From the NCBI RefSeq assembly GCF_000350225.1, contig NW_005179129.1, positions 1 through 64,000 on the forward strand: a DNA stretch of 64,000 nucleotides, given 5' to 3'. This DNA comes from Chondrus crispus (lineage: Eukaryota > Rhodophyta > Florideophyceae > Gigartinales > Gigartinaceae). Numbering within the stretch: position 1 is the first letter of the stretch; the number at the start of each line of letters is the position of its first letter. Both the position numbers and the translations under genes were made by a program. The notes under the pieces were generated by a model, which saw nothing but the letters and a program-made list of their open reading frames with translations, did not search any database and was not told the DNA's origin. Below, piece by piece: positions 19,423 to 32,621 of this stretch.

Positions 19423-20856
19423 CTAACCATGTGAGAGAGTTGGGCCACGATTACCTCGACAAACCCTCTTCTTCTTGTGTTCCTGACCGAGACTCTTGCC
19501 GTCGCTTCTATCCCGCCTTGCCATTCGTTGCACGAAGCGCATATCGTCGAAGTACTGAAACTTGGTCAGATCGCCAGCGGAGCAGCACAAGCGGAGAGAA
19601 CTGCTCGTGAGCCGCATGGCATACCGCTCAGCACAGTCATATATCAGCGCCGGTTCCGTCCGCGCGTCCAGACAAATAGCGTGCTGGAAGCGATGGATGT
19701 CATTGAGGCGGAGGACGTAGACACCAGCTTCCACACTTGTCGGCAGGCGGAGTAGCCAATCGACGTCCGAGCTCCGCCATAACGGGGACCTGGCACTGGA
19801 CCTGCCATGAACGGTTGACCCAGGCGGTGGAACCACGTGATCCAAGGATACGGTGCCGTGGTAAACAGCTTGAAGGGTCCGTTGGACATGAGTGAAGTGA
19901 TGAACGGTCGGCGAATAGTTCTTTTGGTGCTCGAACGTGGTGACTCGGTCCGACTCCGCCGACCAGACGCGGTCGGCAGCGCGCCGGCCAGCGACCAGGG
20001 AGATGGCGTTGCAGACAGCACAGCAGAGACAGAGGATGGTGTTGTCTTGAAACGGTACGGGCTGAGACCCGGTGAAATACCTTGACGCCAAGGGAGAGAC
20101 GTTGCCAGACATGACGTAGTTAACGCGCTTCTTCTTGCCCCTATTCTGGCTACAGAAGTTGTCGATAGCCAGGATTGCGTTCATACGTGTCGAGGAGTCT
20201 CGTCCGAAGGCAGAGTTGAAGCCCAGGCGAGCGTCCTCGTTCTCGGAGGGCACACGATCGAACGTCATCGTGTAGAGCAGGATGAGGTACTTATCCTGGC
20301 TCTCTTCACCCACGGCGTAATAGCACCCCTGGGCTTCGCCGTTGCTGTGGTCGGAGCACCAAACCAGCTTGACGACCCAATCGGGGTCGTCGCAGCAGTT
20401 GTACTCTGTCTCGTCGCCGTGGCTCTCGGTGAGCCCGAGCCGGAAGCACCGGTCAGCAGTAAACCAGGCCTTCCGGGACAGACGAGCCGCGACGAATGCC
20501 GGCACGTGGGGCCCGAGGAGAAGTCGGGCCCCGGCGGCAGAGACGGCCACCACGACGGATGCACGATTACCGACCTCTTTCTATCTAATGCGGAAGGATC
20601 CATCTCCTACCTGATACCTAACCGCGGATACGTCGGAGCGTCCGGCGTGCTCCCAAAGGGTTGGGAGGTGTTCAGCATTCCTTGCGTCTTCAAAGTCAAT
20701 GAACGGGCGGTTGGCGCGGTAGGACGCCCTTTCACGGACCTCCTCCCCGTTCTCGCGCCACACGCCCACCGAACGACGGGCCGCCTTGGTGGCGATCGCT
20801 CGGCGAGGGACCTTCCCGCCAGTGGAAGCCCTCGCCGTCTGCTTGGTCCGAGCCAT
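19423..20856 (-). CDS. Antisense ORF of element A with a histone-H3-tail-like N terminus
   Basis: An extra gene on the strand opposite gag-pol, between pol and the 3' LTR. Its ATG is at 20,854-20,856, 437 bp from the LTR edge. The product opens with MARTKQTAR, then STGGK, PRR and ATKAAR, i.e. the first ~28 residues of histone H3. Lys4, Lys14 and Lys23 are kept; Lys9 is Ala, and Lys18 and Lys27 are Arg. No histone fold follows. Instead there is a protein of several hundred residues with a Cys-rich segment (LCLCCAVCNAISLV) and, later, HAICLD...IYDCAERYAM. The order Cys-Asn ... His ... Asp recalls papain-fold cysteine peptidases, but this is tentative. The frame is nearly whole, with about one interruption. 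It is known that Ty3/gypsy elements of plants may carry extra sense or antisense ORFs; an H3-like head is not something I recognise from that literature. Confidence 0.7.
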
Positions 20857-20968
20857 GTCGCACAGAGAGTACCGCCCGAAGGACAACAGACCTCTCGTGC
20901 GTGGCTCGGAACGCGGCGCGTTTCAACGAAGTCCCGAAACGGGAACAACGATAAACGGAGGCTCAGGC

Positions 20969-21110
20969 GACGCGGAGACCACGCGGCCTGAGGCTCAGAC
21001 GGCGTGGGACGGTTAACGGCCGGAGGCCCGGAAGACGGGGAGACCACGCGACCCAGGGCTACGGTGACGCTGACCGCGAAAACCACAAGTTCGGGCGACG
21101 CGGAGACCAC
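20969..21110 (-). repeat. Three degenerate ~64-bp repeats upstream of the antisense ORF
   Basis: GACG(C/G)GGAGACCAC occurs at about 20,969, 21,034 and 21,097 with related GC-rich flanks. They sit between the antisense ATG (20,856) and the 3' LTR (21,293), where a promoter for the antisense gene would lie. Confidence 0.55.
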
Positions 21111-21292
21111 ACCGCCCGAAGTTGAGGTTGAAGTGCCGGAGGCAGCGCGAGAAAGAAGCGATGCGGGCGTAGTCGGTGCGGTGGAAGGTGGAGAGACGGT
21201 AGCCGGGGGGGCCAGAGCGGTTACGCAAGGAAGCGGGGCAAGTATATTTACGTGCAACAGCAGCCCCGTGGTCTGCCCTGACAAGGGGGTCA

Positions 21293-21386
21293 TGTGGGAT
21301 ATTTTTAAGGAAAATTTGCATTTTACTGTAGAGGGAGATTTTATTCTGTAGTCCGAGATTTTATTTGAATTTTAGAGAAGCGCGCG
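21293..21386 (+). repeat. 3' LTR of element A, left part (split by B)
   Basis: Starts TGTGGGATATTT after a purine tract (ACAAGGGGGTCA) and matches 14,311-14,405. It ends at the GCGCG duplicated by the insertion of B. Confidence 0.9.
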
Positions 21387-22419
21387 TGTAGTGCAATAAT
21401 GGGCTCTACAGGGGGGTGAAAAGGAAGGAAAATATTTGGATTTGGATATGAAAAGTAGTCCGGGTTGGGGGGGACACACATGTGAATAATTGCACAGTTT
21501 TAATTTTTTATTATTTTATTTAGTTAATTAGTTGGCATTAATTTTGCTGACACTAGATTAGATCTAGGATCTAGCGCCGCGAGCTACTGTAGAGGCTCCA
21601 GCCGGGCGATATATACCTTAGCCCTCTGACCACCAAGTCAGTAAAGGTAACCCGAGTTGCCAGAGTTGAATATCGCCTTGGTCGAAGTCCGTCTTCCCCA
21701 AGACGCTCCTTTTTACCACAGATCACGTTATCCTTTGCGCTCGGGGGTTCCCTTTCCTTTTCCTTTATTTCACCTATCCCTTTCTATTTTTATCTCTATT
21801 TCTATTCCCCTATCTTGTGTTGGTGCCATCGGCTTTGGTTGCGACCGGACCGGTGTAGGTGTCTTTGCCATCGGGTGACACGTGGGTGTAGCGCTGCTAC
21901 TTGTTTACGACCACCAACGGAGGCTGTTGCAACGACGTTTCCCTCGAAGGTCCTGTTGTGTATACAGAACAGTGTTGGTTCCATCGGATACAGGTTGCGA
22001 CCGTTCCGGTGTCGGTACTTTGCCATCGGGCAGTACGGAGGTGTAGCGCTGCTACGTGTTTGGTAATTCCCGACGGGCTGCGTTGCGACGCCCCCGTCGA
22101 AGACCTTATCAAGGGTATAAGGTGTAACAGGCGCTTCGCGAGCATTGGATTTACGACCCATCGGGCCCGGCTTCCTAATTACCGCCCCGAACTCGCTGAG
22201 CAACTGCCTGTACAAGACTCTACCACCATCCGTCCCGGGGCGGGCCTCTTCCTTTTGCCCCCCCGTCAGGGACTTGAGCTACTGTGGGCCGCAAACCCAC
22301 TTAAAGAGAAAGGGAGAATCGGACACTCCGTAGGGCTGTGCCGTCGGCAACTCTTGTTGGTTGTGTTGTCGCTTGACCGTTGGACCCTGGTTCCGGCCTG
22401 ACAGGCACATTGCTCTACA
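21387..22419 (+). repeat. 5' LTR of chromovirus B
   Basis: 1,033 bp, TGTAG...CTACA. A TATA stretch (GATATATACC, 21,608-21,617) precedes the AGTCAGTAAAGG segment shared with D. An ~82-bp segment is present twice (21,819-21,900 and 21,973-22,055), both ending GGTGTAGCGCTGCTAC, like enhancer-type LTR repeats. Confidence 0.9.
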
Positions 22420-22423
22420 TAAG

Positions 22424-22441
22424 TGGTCTCCCGACCTAGAA
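22424..22441 (+). promoter_or_regulatory. Primer-binding site of chromovirus B
   Basis: TGGTCTCCCGACCTAGAA, four bases after the 5' LTR. The identical 18 bases follow the 5' LTR of D (59,333-59,350, minus strand). The TGG start matches a tRNA CCA end; the tRNA was not identified. Confidence 0.8.
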
Positions 22442-22511
22442 TCTGGAACTGAATACAGAAGTCGGAAATAGGTAAATTAGTTCGATTGGTCTCGTTTATT
22501 AAGAGCGGACC

Positions 22512-25500
22512 ATGGCATCAAGCCAACCCAAGGACGTCGGTCCTGGGGTCAGAAGGGCTGGATCAGCTCGAGAGTCGAGGATTCCGCGAGGACCTCGTAC
22601 ACGAAGCCAAGGAAATTCGGCTACTGATCCAGTTGCAGAAGCGTCCCCTTCGGGGACGACCGTTGAGAAGAACGGCCTGGAAGAGAAGTTCGAAAAATTG
22701 AGCGAGGAGATTCGTCAGGAGACGAAGAACAAGCTCGACGAACTTCTGGGTATTTTTCAGAAGCAACAGGAGTTGCTAAAATCCGAGTTCCACGCTGCGC
22801 TTGAAGAGCTGACAGCCCGTGTGGTTCTCGTTTAGAATTTAGGTACCGATGCGTCCTCGGGCCGAGATCCGGAAGTGCTGGATTCGCTAAAGCTCGCCGC
22901 GAAAGAAGCGCGGCGAGACGCGAATCAGGCCCTGGAAACGCTGGCCAAGACAAGGGACAGCATCGACGACCGGTTCTACCGCGCTTCGCGGCGACTCAAG
23001 GACCTTGAGCAAGCTGCCGGCCGGGTCGAACCAAGTTTGGACGCGGGACCGCTCTCCGACGGAGAAGAAATCGACAGTCCAACGAAGAAGGACAAGTCAG
23101 TCCGGATCCGGGACTGCAAGTGGAAGAGACCCAAGTCGGCCAAAGGCCGAAAGAAGAACAAAAGTCACTGTAGTGACGACCGCGAAAATTGTGACTCAAA
23201 TTCGGAGTCGAATGTTTCAAAAGAAAATGGTGACGACGGTTCGTCGAACCATTCAAAAAATTCCGACCGAAGGTCGACAGACGGAAATGGAATTTCGTCA
23301 AATAAGAAGAGCTCCAAAAGAGGCGGAGTCACTTCATCCGCCTCGCGGAGAGATCAAGAAGCGGAGCCAGAAGACATCGCGACGCGGCGTGGACCGCAAT
23401 GGGAGGAGTTGGAGGAATTAAATCTGACCAACCACCTCTTCAAGAAGTTGCTTTCGTACAGGACGTACCGCCTGCGGAACCCGCAGACACGTTTGTCCGG
23501 CAAGCGGCGGACCGCCGTGCGAAAGATCAGAAGAGACATACCACCTAAGGTGAAGAGAGACAATACGTTCACAGGAGACGATGGCGTATTGGTTCTAGAT
23601 TTTTTAGCTAAGATAGTCCAAGAATTCGACACTCAGGAGATGAACGAAGGCCAAGCGATCTGCTTGCTACCGGAGTTCTTCAGCGGAATCGCCTTGAGAC
23701 AGTACACTTCGGTGTCACAAACGGCGGGGTCCCACCATGGGAAAATATCCGTCTGGCCGGAGGCCGTACAGTGGCTATTGCGAAGCTTCGCCACCGATGA
23801 GGAAATCTGCCAAGCCGTACTCGCTCTACGGGAAGTACAGCAGCTACCGTCGGAAGACGACATGGAATTTTATATCCGTCTGACGGATGCAAGCAACCGA
23901 TGTGGAAACGTATATTCGATGGAAGAACAGATGACAATGTTTATTGAAGGACTCGATTCGAGTATCAAGCCGATGGTATCGCAATACCGACAAGACAATC
24001 GGGACGTTTCGTTTTGAGACTAGTTAATTACGCGAAGGCGCATGGCTCGGCGAGCCGCGCCAAGGAGGGGAAGACTAGGAGAGTCACCATCCAAGCGCCA
24101 GCGACGCTAAGGACGGGGCGGGAAGCAGAAGCCTCCGCACCCCACGCGAAAAACCCGCGGCGCGGTCCACTTGGCCGATTCGCTTTCTGCGTCCAGAGGA
24201 CCTAGCACTGTTGATCAGGAAGAAAATGGATACGCAGGAGCGCTGGTCGCCGAGGGCGATCTTTATGACCCCTCGGAGGGGTATGGATACGAGGATCATG
24301 GGGCTAGTGGGATGTCCACGCTACAGACGCCCACGTATACGACGGGCTCGTATACAGAGACCGCGGAACCCGTGTTGGCGTTTCGAGGGCGCGGACACAC
24401 GCCAGCCCCAAGAATTCCGATGGAAGACAAGGGTACGGCCTTCAGAAGACCGGGCTGGATGGGCCGGCCGGCGGCCCGAGGACCGCCAAGGTCGCCGTAC
24501 CCTCAGAAAAAATATGGCCTCGTATGCTACCATTGCTACGAGAAGGGGCACGGAGCGCCTACGTGTTTGCTCTCGTTCCGAGAGATGCACCGAGTTCTGA
24601 AGAACTACGAGATGCTCTCCCCGATGGAGAGGTTGGGAATTCCGTCGACAAGTTACCTGAAGGTAAAACAATGGTTCGAATCGCAGGCGGTGAGCACACC
24701 GAGTGCCTCTGCCGAAGGTTCGAACCGGCCATCAGGAAGGCCGGCCGCCGGGCCGTCGTCGGACTGGAGAAGAAATCCGCAGCGACAGGAAAACTAGGGG
24801 GGGAATCTCAAAAAAGTGGAAAGGAGAGACATGTGTCCGGCGAACCGTGTCCGGAACCCAGTTCCGTTCCCCGCTTTTAGTGAAGGAAGCAGTCGATGAT
24901 GAGGAGACAGTTGGAATCATCGATAACCCGAACGGACCCATTGGGGTCAAGAAGATTCTGCGAAGAGGCAAGGACGATCCGCTGGAGCAAGTCCGACGCC
25001 CCTGGTACAGGGTCAAACGCGGGGAATGTCCCGAGAAGATTTTGGTCCTTGCAAGGAAAAACTACAAAATCTTCGCGGACATTGGACCGACTGTCGGATT
25101 GATGAGCCGTGTACTGTCCGTGTTGGACACCGGCGCGGGACCTAATCTCATCCGGAGATCCGAGCTTCCGGCAGGAATGGAAACTCTTGTGTCCTTCGGA
25201 CCGACCCAAGACATCGGCGATGCGAACAACAGGCCACTCCGAACTCTAGGTACACTCAGAATGCCTGTGAGACTTGGACGTTTCGTGGCTTCAGTCGAAT
25301 TTATAGTTTGTGAAAAACTCGCAGTCCTCCTAATTCTAAGAGCGGACTATTGCGATAGGTTCGTGGAGGCTATCTATCCACGGAAGAGGACAGTTGAGTT
25401 GGCGGATTTCTCGGAGGTTCCGATCGTACGGCGATTCTCGGCGAGAAGATCGAAGAAGCATTTGGTTCCCAGAGAGGGCGAGACCGATGCAAAAGGAGAG

Positions 25501-28500
25501 CGAGTTTCCCCCAGGGTGAAGGTGACAAGGGCCACGACCATTGGGCCAGGGACGCAACACATGGTCGAATACACCTCGAAGAGGACTGGGTTGGTCGTCG
25601 TTCAACCCTACGCACCCCTGTACGACAAGCACGGACTGGTAAGCACCAACGGTGTAGTTCAAGTTGAGCCTGAAAACCCTTTTAGATTGCTTGTAGCGAA
25701 TTTTAGGAAGTACCCTGTCAGGGTTCAAAAAGACCAAGTGGTGGCGGAACTACTACCGCACCCGAGGGCCGTATTCAAGAGCAATACCACCATTGGTGAG
25801 GTACTTGGAATTCAAGAAAGGGATGAGGAAATTTTTCCTAATTCTACTAAGACGCTTACTGGCGAGACAAGATGCGAACCGTCGGATCAAGCGCGCGAGG
25901 ACCAGCCAGAAGAACGGGAGGAAGGGCTCTCCGCGACGGCAACTACGAAGCTGGAGCGGCGGATTGAGCCTCCCCCGCCGGACGTGGAGGAGCTCGACTT
26001 GAGCCACGTGCCGGAACGGCTGCGCGAAAGATTCCGTCGGATGTTAAAAAATATTCTCGCATGTGGGATCGGACCCTTGGGGAGATCAACACCACGGTCC
26101 ACCGGATTGAATTGACCCCAGATACAAGGCCAATTGCACAAGCTCCCTACCGAGCCGGTCCAAAGGCTCGGGAGATCGAGGACGCAGAAGTTCAGAAGAT
26201 GTTAGAAGCAGGAGTCATCGAGCCGGCGCAGTCAGAATGGGCGTCGCCCGTTTTATTAGTGCCCAAGCCGGGCGGATCGATGCGCTTTTGCGTAGACTAC
26301 TGCCGGTTAAACGCGGTAACGGTGAAGGACACGTACCCTTTGCCGCGCATGGATGAGTGTTTGGACTCGTTGGGAGACACCAAGGTCTTTTCCGCGTTGG
26401 AAGCAATTTCAGGGTATTGGCAGATGCCCATTCCGGGAGCGGACCGCGACAAGACAGCTTTTTCGTGTCACTCAGGTCTTTACCGTTGCTCAAGAATGCC
26501 CTTCGGGCTAACCAACGCGCCAGCGACGTTTCAGAGAGCCATGGATATCCTGCTCTCTCCGTTCCGTTGGAAATGCTGTTTGGTGTATCTGGATGACATC
26601 ATAATTTTAGCAAGTCATGGGAGGAGTACATCGTCCACGTTGACAAAATATTGTCTGTATTGGAAAAGGCAAGTGTGAAGCTCAAGCTTCGCAAGTGCGA
26701 ATTTTTCGTCGAAAAGATCAAGTACCTGGGCCATGTCGTTCGGCCGGGTACATTGGAAGTTGACGCCGCGCGAACCGCCGCATTGGAACAAGCGAGGTAC
26801 CCTCAAACGCAGACCCAACTCAAGAGCTTCTTGGGACTTTGTAATGTCTACGCCAGATTCGTTCCGCATTACGCGAAAATCACGCATCCGCTCAATCAAC
26901 TATTGAAGAAAGGACAACCGGTCCAGTTGGAAGGATTTGACGAACCGTGCGAAAAAGCTTTTCATAAGCTCAAAGACGTTATCTTGGCGCCACCGGTGTT
27001 GGCGCTGCCGAAGAAGGACCTACCATACTCGGTAGACACCGATGCAAGCGACTATCAAATCGGCGCTGCAATATTTCAGACGCATCCGAATGCGCAACGC
27101 AAACCCATCGGGTTCTTTTCAATAACGTTAGCCGCAGCCGAGAGAAACTATTCTGTATCACAAAAAGAATGTCTAGCGGTAATTTGGGCCGTACAGACTT
27201 TAAGACCATATCTATATGGCGAGCATTTCATTGTGCATACCGACCATGCCTCATTGAGGTGGTTGATGAACGTAACCGCCCCCAGCCGGAGATTAATCCG
27301 ATGGAGGCTCCGCCTCTCGGAATTCGATTTCGAAATCAAGTACAAGAAGAGCAAGGCTAACAGCCAAGCCGATGCCCTGTCAAGGTTGCGGACCGCAGGA
27401 GAAACCGTCGACGAAATCGACGACGAAATCCCATGCTTTATGGCCGAACCGGCCGAGGGTACAGTGGAGGACGAGGACAGTTTTGACGCGTTAGACGACA
27501 TCCTCGCTCTTGAGGGGGGGACCGCCCCTGAGCACCTCGATCAATTCCAAGCTGTCACTCCGGAGGAGCTCATTCGCGATTAAGGCGTCGACCCCTTATG
27601 CAATCGCATCAAGGAAGAAATTGACGCCGGAAAGGTGAGAAAGTTCAGCATGGACACCGAGGAATTCGAAGGAATTCTATGCCGTACCGCGGCGGAGTTT
27701 GTACAAGTGGTGATACCACAATCGTTAAGGGACCGCGTCCTAGGGTTGAGCCACTACGCAAAATTGGCAGGCCACCCGGGAGGCAGGAAACTTTACAAGA
27801 CATTGAGAAAATATTTTTATTGGCCCACGATGGCCCTAGACTGCTACGCAGTCGCGAAGAATTGCGCCGCATGCGCGCGGGAAAGGGTGAAGTTAAGAAG
27901 AAACACGAAGGAAATGAAGCTGTTCACGCCCAAAGCTCCGCTTGAGTTTGTCGCCATCGACATCCTCGGCGAGCTAATTACAACTAAACGAGGAAATCGG
28001 TACATTCTCTTGATCAGCGATCGATACTCGAAACTGGTACGAACCGTACAGTTGAAGAAGATATCAGCTGCGCACATCGCACAAGCCTTCGTTCACCATT
28101 GGGTATTCGTGTACGGACCGCCGGTCAAGCTGCTGTCCGACAATGGAACACAGTTCACGGCCCGGTTCTTTCAGAATGTCTGCCGAATTCTCGGCATACG
28201 CAATGTGTTCACGACTACGTACCACCCGCAAGCCAACGACCAAGTTGAGAGGTTTAACCGCACGCTGACTTCCGCGTTGCGAAAATATGTTGGAGAGCAT
28301 TCCAAGGACTGGGACCTATTTAGCGACGCTGTGACGTTCGCATACAACACGCAAGTTCATCGAACTACGAACATCGCGCCCTTCGAGCTGGTGTTAGCTC
28401 GGCCGCCGAGAAGCATTGCGTTACAAGCGCAGCCAAGTTTGGAAGGATTTAGCTCGAATCGAGCGTATTACCTGAAATGGCAGTCGTGGTTGGAAAGCCT

Positions 28501-29251
28501 GATGAAAGGCGCTGATAAGAGCCTGCGAAAAGAACAAGCGCGCTACAAGCGAAACTTTGACGCACGGCTCTGCAAGCCGAAGTATGACATCCCTTCAGGA
28601 TCCTTCGTTTTCCTCCGGAAGGAACAGGGGACCGCAACAGAACCTAGACACAAGATGGCTCAAGTTGCCACCGGACCGTATGCAGTCAAGAAATCAGATA
28701 AGAACACGGTTGTCATCGCCATAGACGACCAAGAAGAGCGCGTGTCGCGAGATAGAGTCGAATTAGCCCCTAGTCCCATGGACTACATGCCGATATCAGG
28801 CCTACGACAGGCTCTACAGTTCCTCAGCGGACGTGAGGGAAATCAAGAACGCGACGCGATGGAGAGTGAGGAAGGTTCTCCCACGCGAGCGCAGATGTTA
28901 GAGGACGAAGAAGATGTTGTCAGTCGAAACCCGTCAGCGGAGATACAGCAAGACTTACGGAGGACAACTAACTCAGAAGAGTTGGAGGAGTCGGAGAATC
29001 TTCAGGAGGGGGAAGAAAGTAACCCAGGACGTGAGGAAGAAAATGAGAATGCCGAGTACGTGATAGAAAAGATCATCAATCACGGGTATCAAGATGATGA
29101 ATTAGTCCTCAGGGTGAAATGGTATGGATATGAGACGAAGGACGCCACGTGGGAACCAGTCGCACAATTACCGCGCAGCGCCGTGGAGAGATATTTACGA
29201 AGGAAGAAGTTATCCTTGCCGCCGCAAGTCGGACGCGCCCAAGCAGGGTAA
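22512..29251 (+). pseudogene. gag-pol region of chromovirus B
   Basis: Gag with coiled coil, Lys/Ser-rich middle and one zinc knuckle (CYHCYEKGHGAPTC); protease, RT (YLDDII), RNase H, integrase with HHCC zinc finger (AACARERVK), SDNGTQF and QVERFNRT. It ends in a chromodomain (EYVIEKI...LRVKWYGYETKDATWEPV). The integrase part is nearly identical to that of C. The region is broken. Confidence 0.9.
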
Positions 29252-32200
29252 CACCCGTTGGGATGTCGTCAAGTTGGAATTGGTACTTTGAGACGCGGCG
29301 CGAAGACACGGAAAAGTGGTGCTCACAAGAGTCTGGAAAGGCGAGAAGATGGAGAGGGCGGAAGTGCGAAGGGGGAAAGTCAGAGTGAGGCGTACCAGAA
29401 AAGCAAAGGGCGGAGTCCAGTTAAAGGATGGAGCGGATACGCGATTCGTGTTCAAGGCGTTAGAGAGATAGGGGATTCCCTGAGGAGGCACGGAGTCTAC
29501 AGGATCACCCCAACGCGTCATCAACGGACAGAGAAGGAATGACGTTTGAATCAGCGGTCCGCACCAGTGAAGCGTAATTTAATTCAAAAACATGGATGGG
29601 ACGCCGGTGTGCTGTCAAACGATCGGTATAAGTCGTAGACGGAGCTCCAGCCAGTCTCCGAAAAATTAACTATAATTCAGGGAATTGCCCGCACTTGTAC
29701 GAAATGTTGTTGGCAATTTTCACACCGACTGCATACACACTCAAGACTTGCCACAGGCGAGGCCACGACCGATCGCACCCAAGGGCACTTTCCCGGTTCA
29801 CTTGCAGCGCCTACAGTCCGCTCGATGAGCGACAAGATGATTCCACAATGACCATGACCGCCCTGACACGCCGACACTACGGGCACTTGCACTGTCACGT
29901 ACAAGGGCTGAGGACATCCGTCCCCTTTCTGAGTCGATCGAAGAAAGCACAAGACTCCTGCCGATGGCAACACAGGGTCACGAGCTCGCATGTTACGTGT
30001 CATATCTATCCACCGACGTCGTCATACAGGGGGACACTAATGTGTTATCACGGGGGCACGGAGGGGTTTCGTCGCGCCCACACTTGACCTGCGCCACGAA
30101 CTACCTACTTACCCGCCTGCCACCAAAACCTTTTCCTTTCTTTTGTTTTTGATATTGTTTGTGTATTTTTGTTTTGTGACGTACAGAACGCGAACCCCGC
30201 TTCGCGAACGACGACGAACAAGATTTTCGACGTCAGTCCATCAAGGGCCCCAGACCAAGTCAGAGCGGCGACCCGACGATCGCCATCGAAGAACCATGCG
30301 GTGTGCACACCGAGAAGGAGAACGAGTTCTTTTGCTTTGTTTCTCGTCACACAAAGGCGTCACGCCACGATGTTTCGTCTTTCTACCATGAGGGCCCCAC
30401 TGTACACGCGAACGGAGAGGAGCACGAGGGACCGAAGTTAACTCGGCAACCAAATATCGCGCTCGTCATGAGAATCCACTCCCACGAAACTGCCTAGCCG
30501 CCAGCTACCCTGTTTTACTACCAACGGCATTGCTAACAGCAGCTAGAGCTGTCAAGCTCAGAAAGAGAGCGAAATTGGGGATTTGCCAGCGGAAAGGAGA
30601 CGAGAACGACTGGAGGTTTGGAGGCAAAACTTGCTGTGTAAGAGATCGAGGGAGGTAATCCCGAATGACGATGTCCAAGTGACTGTCACTGCACGCCTGC
30701 GGAGGTACCCCAGTACGACGAAGATCGATTCAGTACTTTTTCATGACCTACCCTTACCCCGCGACTATTCACGTGCGCCGACTTCCGTGTTCACGTCTGC
30801 GGAGCACAAGAGGAAAAGAACAACAAAAGAGAGATGGGAAACGAATTGTGATATTTTTATCATCACTCGATGAGCCTTTTGCTGACGACCCGGCTGCTTC
30901 CTGTAACGACGACAGACGTCTAGTTCACATTTTCGTTCACACCCCGAGTGAATTATCATGCTGCTCCCCTCCTTACCTTTTCCTAACTTGCTACCTTTTT
31001 ACTTTTCCGTCCTTTCTGGGGACAAGAGGAGGACCATGGAAGAATTGAGAAAGTCCGATCGCTCCTGTGCCCTACTAAGCATCCGCGCATGACACATCTC
31101 GAGACACAAGCAAAGAGAGGGTAACATAGAGCCGAGGGAAGAAGTAAGGGAATGGCACCGACTACTCCCATACTGTTTCAGGTCTTGCAAAGCACTGTAC
31201 CCATCACCGCACTCGCCCGCGTCGACTTAAAATTATTTCCTTTTTTGACGGGACTATGCTACTGAGTCGAAGTCAAGGGAACATTCGGAAGAGAAATTTT
31301 ATTGGTGCCCTCTAAGGACTCAAGGTTACGCCAGCTAAACGTACAACGGCCTACGTTGTTTCTCTCTTTCCAGCGTTATACCGTGTGTGGGGCTGTCAGT
31401 GCAGGCCGGGACGAAAGTGAGAAGGAATGTGTGAAGGAACCAATTGCGCTTGACGCTATGAGACCGTCGGAGGAGATGAAGGGTGAAGTGGACATTTTAC
31501 CTTGGAGGAACTATACAGTGCACCCCAAAATTTTGTTGTCGTCTGCTCTCGGCGAGCTTGACTGAGTGACCGAACGCGGCAATGATTCATTTTTATTTTC
31601 GTTGTGAAATCCCGAACTCACCCGCGTCTCTCGGAAGTCAACAATAATGAGCTTCGCAAACGAAGTGCCGAGGCCGTGTGGCGTCGTCACAATGACAAGG
31701 AGCCAGGTGAGACTGAGTTGGGAAAGGATGAGAAAAAGAGAAGGACAAGAGAAGAGAATAGATATGAGGGGATGCGACCGCGGCGACGGGGCGTATGAGA
31801 AAAGAGGAGGGAAAAAAATGGACGAAGAGGAGGCGACCGGCCAGGGGAAGAGGCCAGAGCCGCGTTGCTTTGGGAAGACGATTCGTCTTTGATGGAGGGT
31901 TACGTTGCAGCTAGAGAAATAGCTGCGAGATAAAGAGGGGGAATTCGGGGATGCAAATCGGGAAAAGAGAAGGAAGTTGGCAGAAGAGAAGGAAGGAGTG
32001 CCGAGCTGGAAGAGGATAGCGAGGATCACGCTTCACGGCTTGCAGTTAAAATTCGTGCACGCGGGAGGCGCCCGGGCTGAGAACGACTAAGGGGATCAAG
32101 TTTCGATCGTGTTAGAAGACCTGTTGATTTTTTGTGTTGTTGCGTGACTACGGATCGAAAACTGGAGAGCAAAGGAGTGCGTTCGCCGCACTTTGCCTCT

Positions 32201-32621
32201 CGCCATCGGCGATAAGGGTCGCCAGGGGCGAAGTACAGTACGCTCAAGAGTGGGCACGAAGAGACCCCTCTCCGCACAGCTCGAATAAGAAGGAAAAAGA
32301 GGCTAGGAATTTTCCTAAGCGTAGAGCTCACGCCAGAACCATAACAAAAGGAGGCACATGTCGTCCAGATTTGGACCACGGGCTCAGGATCAATCAGGAC
32401 ACTTGTCCACGTGTACACTTCGTGCACGCTACTTCAACCCGGCAAGGCTTATGCCTCGACGACGCAGCCGCAATACGTCGACAATGAATTGCTTCTCACA
32501 AAGGCTCCCAAAGGACAGTGTGGCGATGATGTCACAGAGAAAGAGAAGAGAGACAGTAGGGAGAGGAGGCACGCGAGGGCAAGAAATCCAAGGAGTGAAA
32601 ATAATGCCCTGACCCGACACC
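29252..32621 (+). other. 3' non-coding stretch of chromovirus B
   Basis: About 3.4 kb between pol and the 3' LTR with no supportable gene. From about 31,600 to 32,010 the plus strand is strongly purine-rich, so the minus strand shows long Ser/Phe/Leu-rich frames that are composition artefacts. No remnant of the antisense ORF known from C and D was found. Confidence 0.6.

Noticed and set aside
20581-20886. A true histone H3 gene
   Set aside because: Only the first ~28 residues are H3-like. The alphaN and histone-fold helices are absent, and the frame lies inside element A on its antisense side.
31511-32029. A 172-codon Ser/Phe/Leu-rich membrane-like protein (minus)
   Set aside because: It is the complement of a purine-rich stretch of B; composition alone keeps the frame open.
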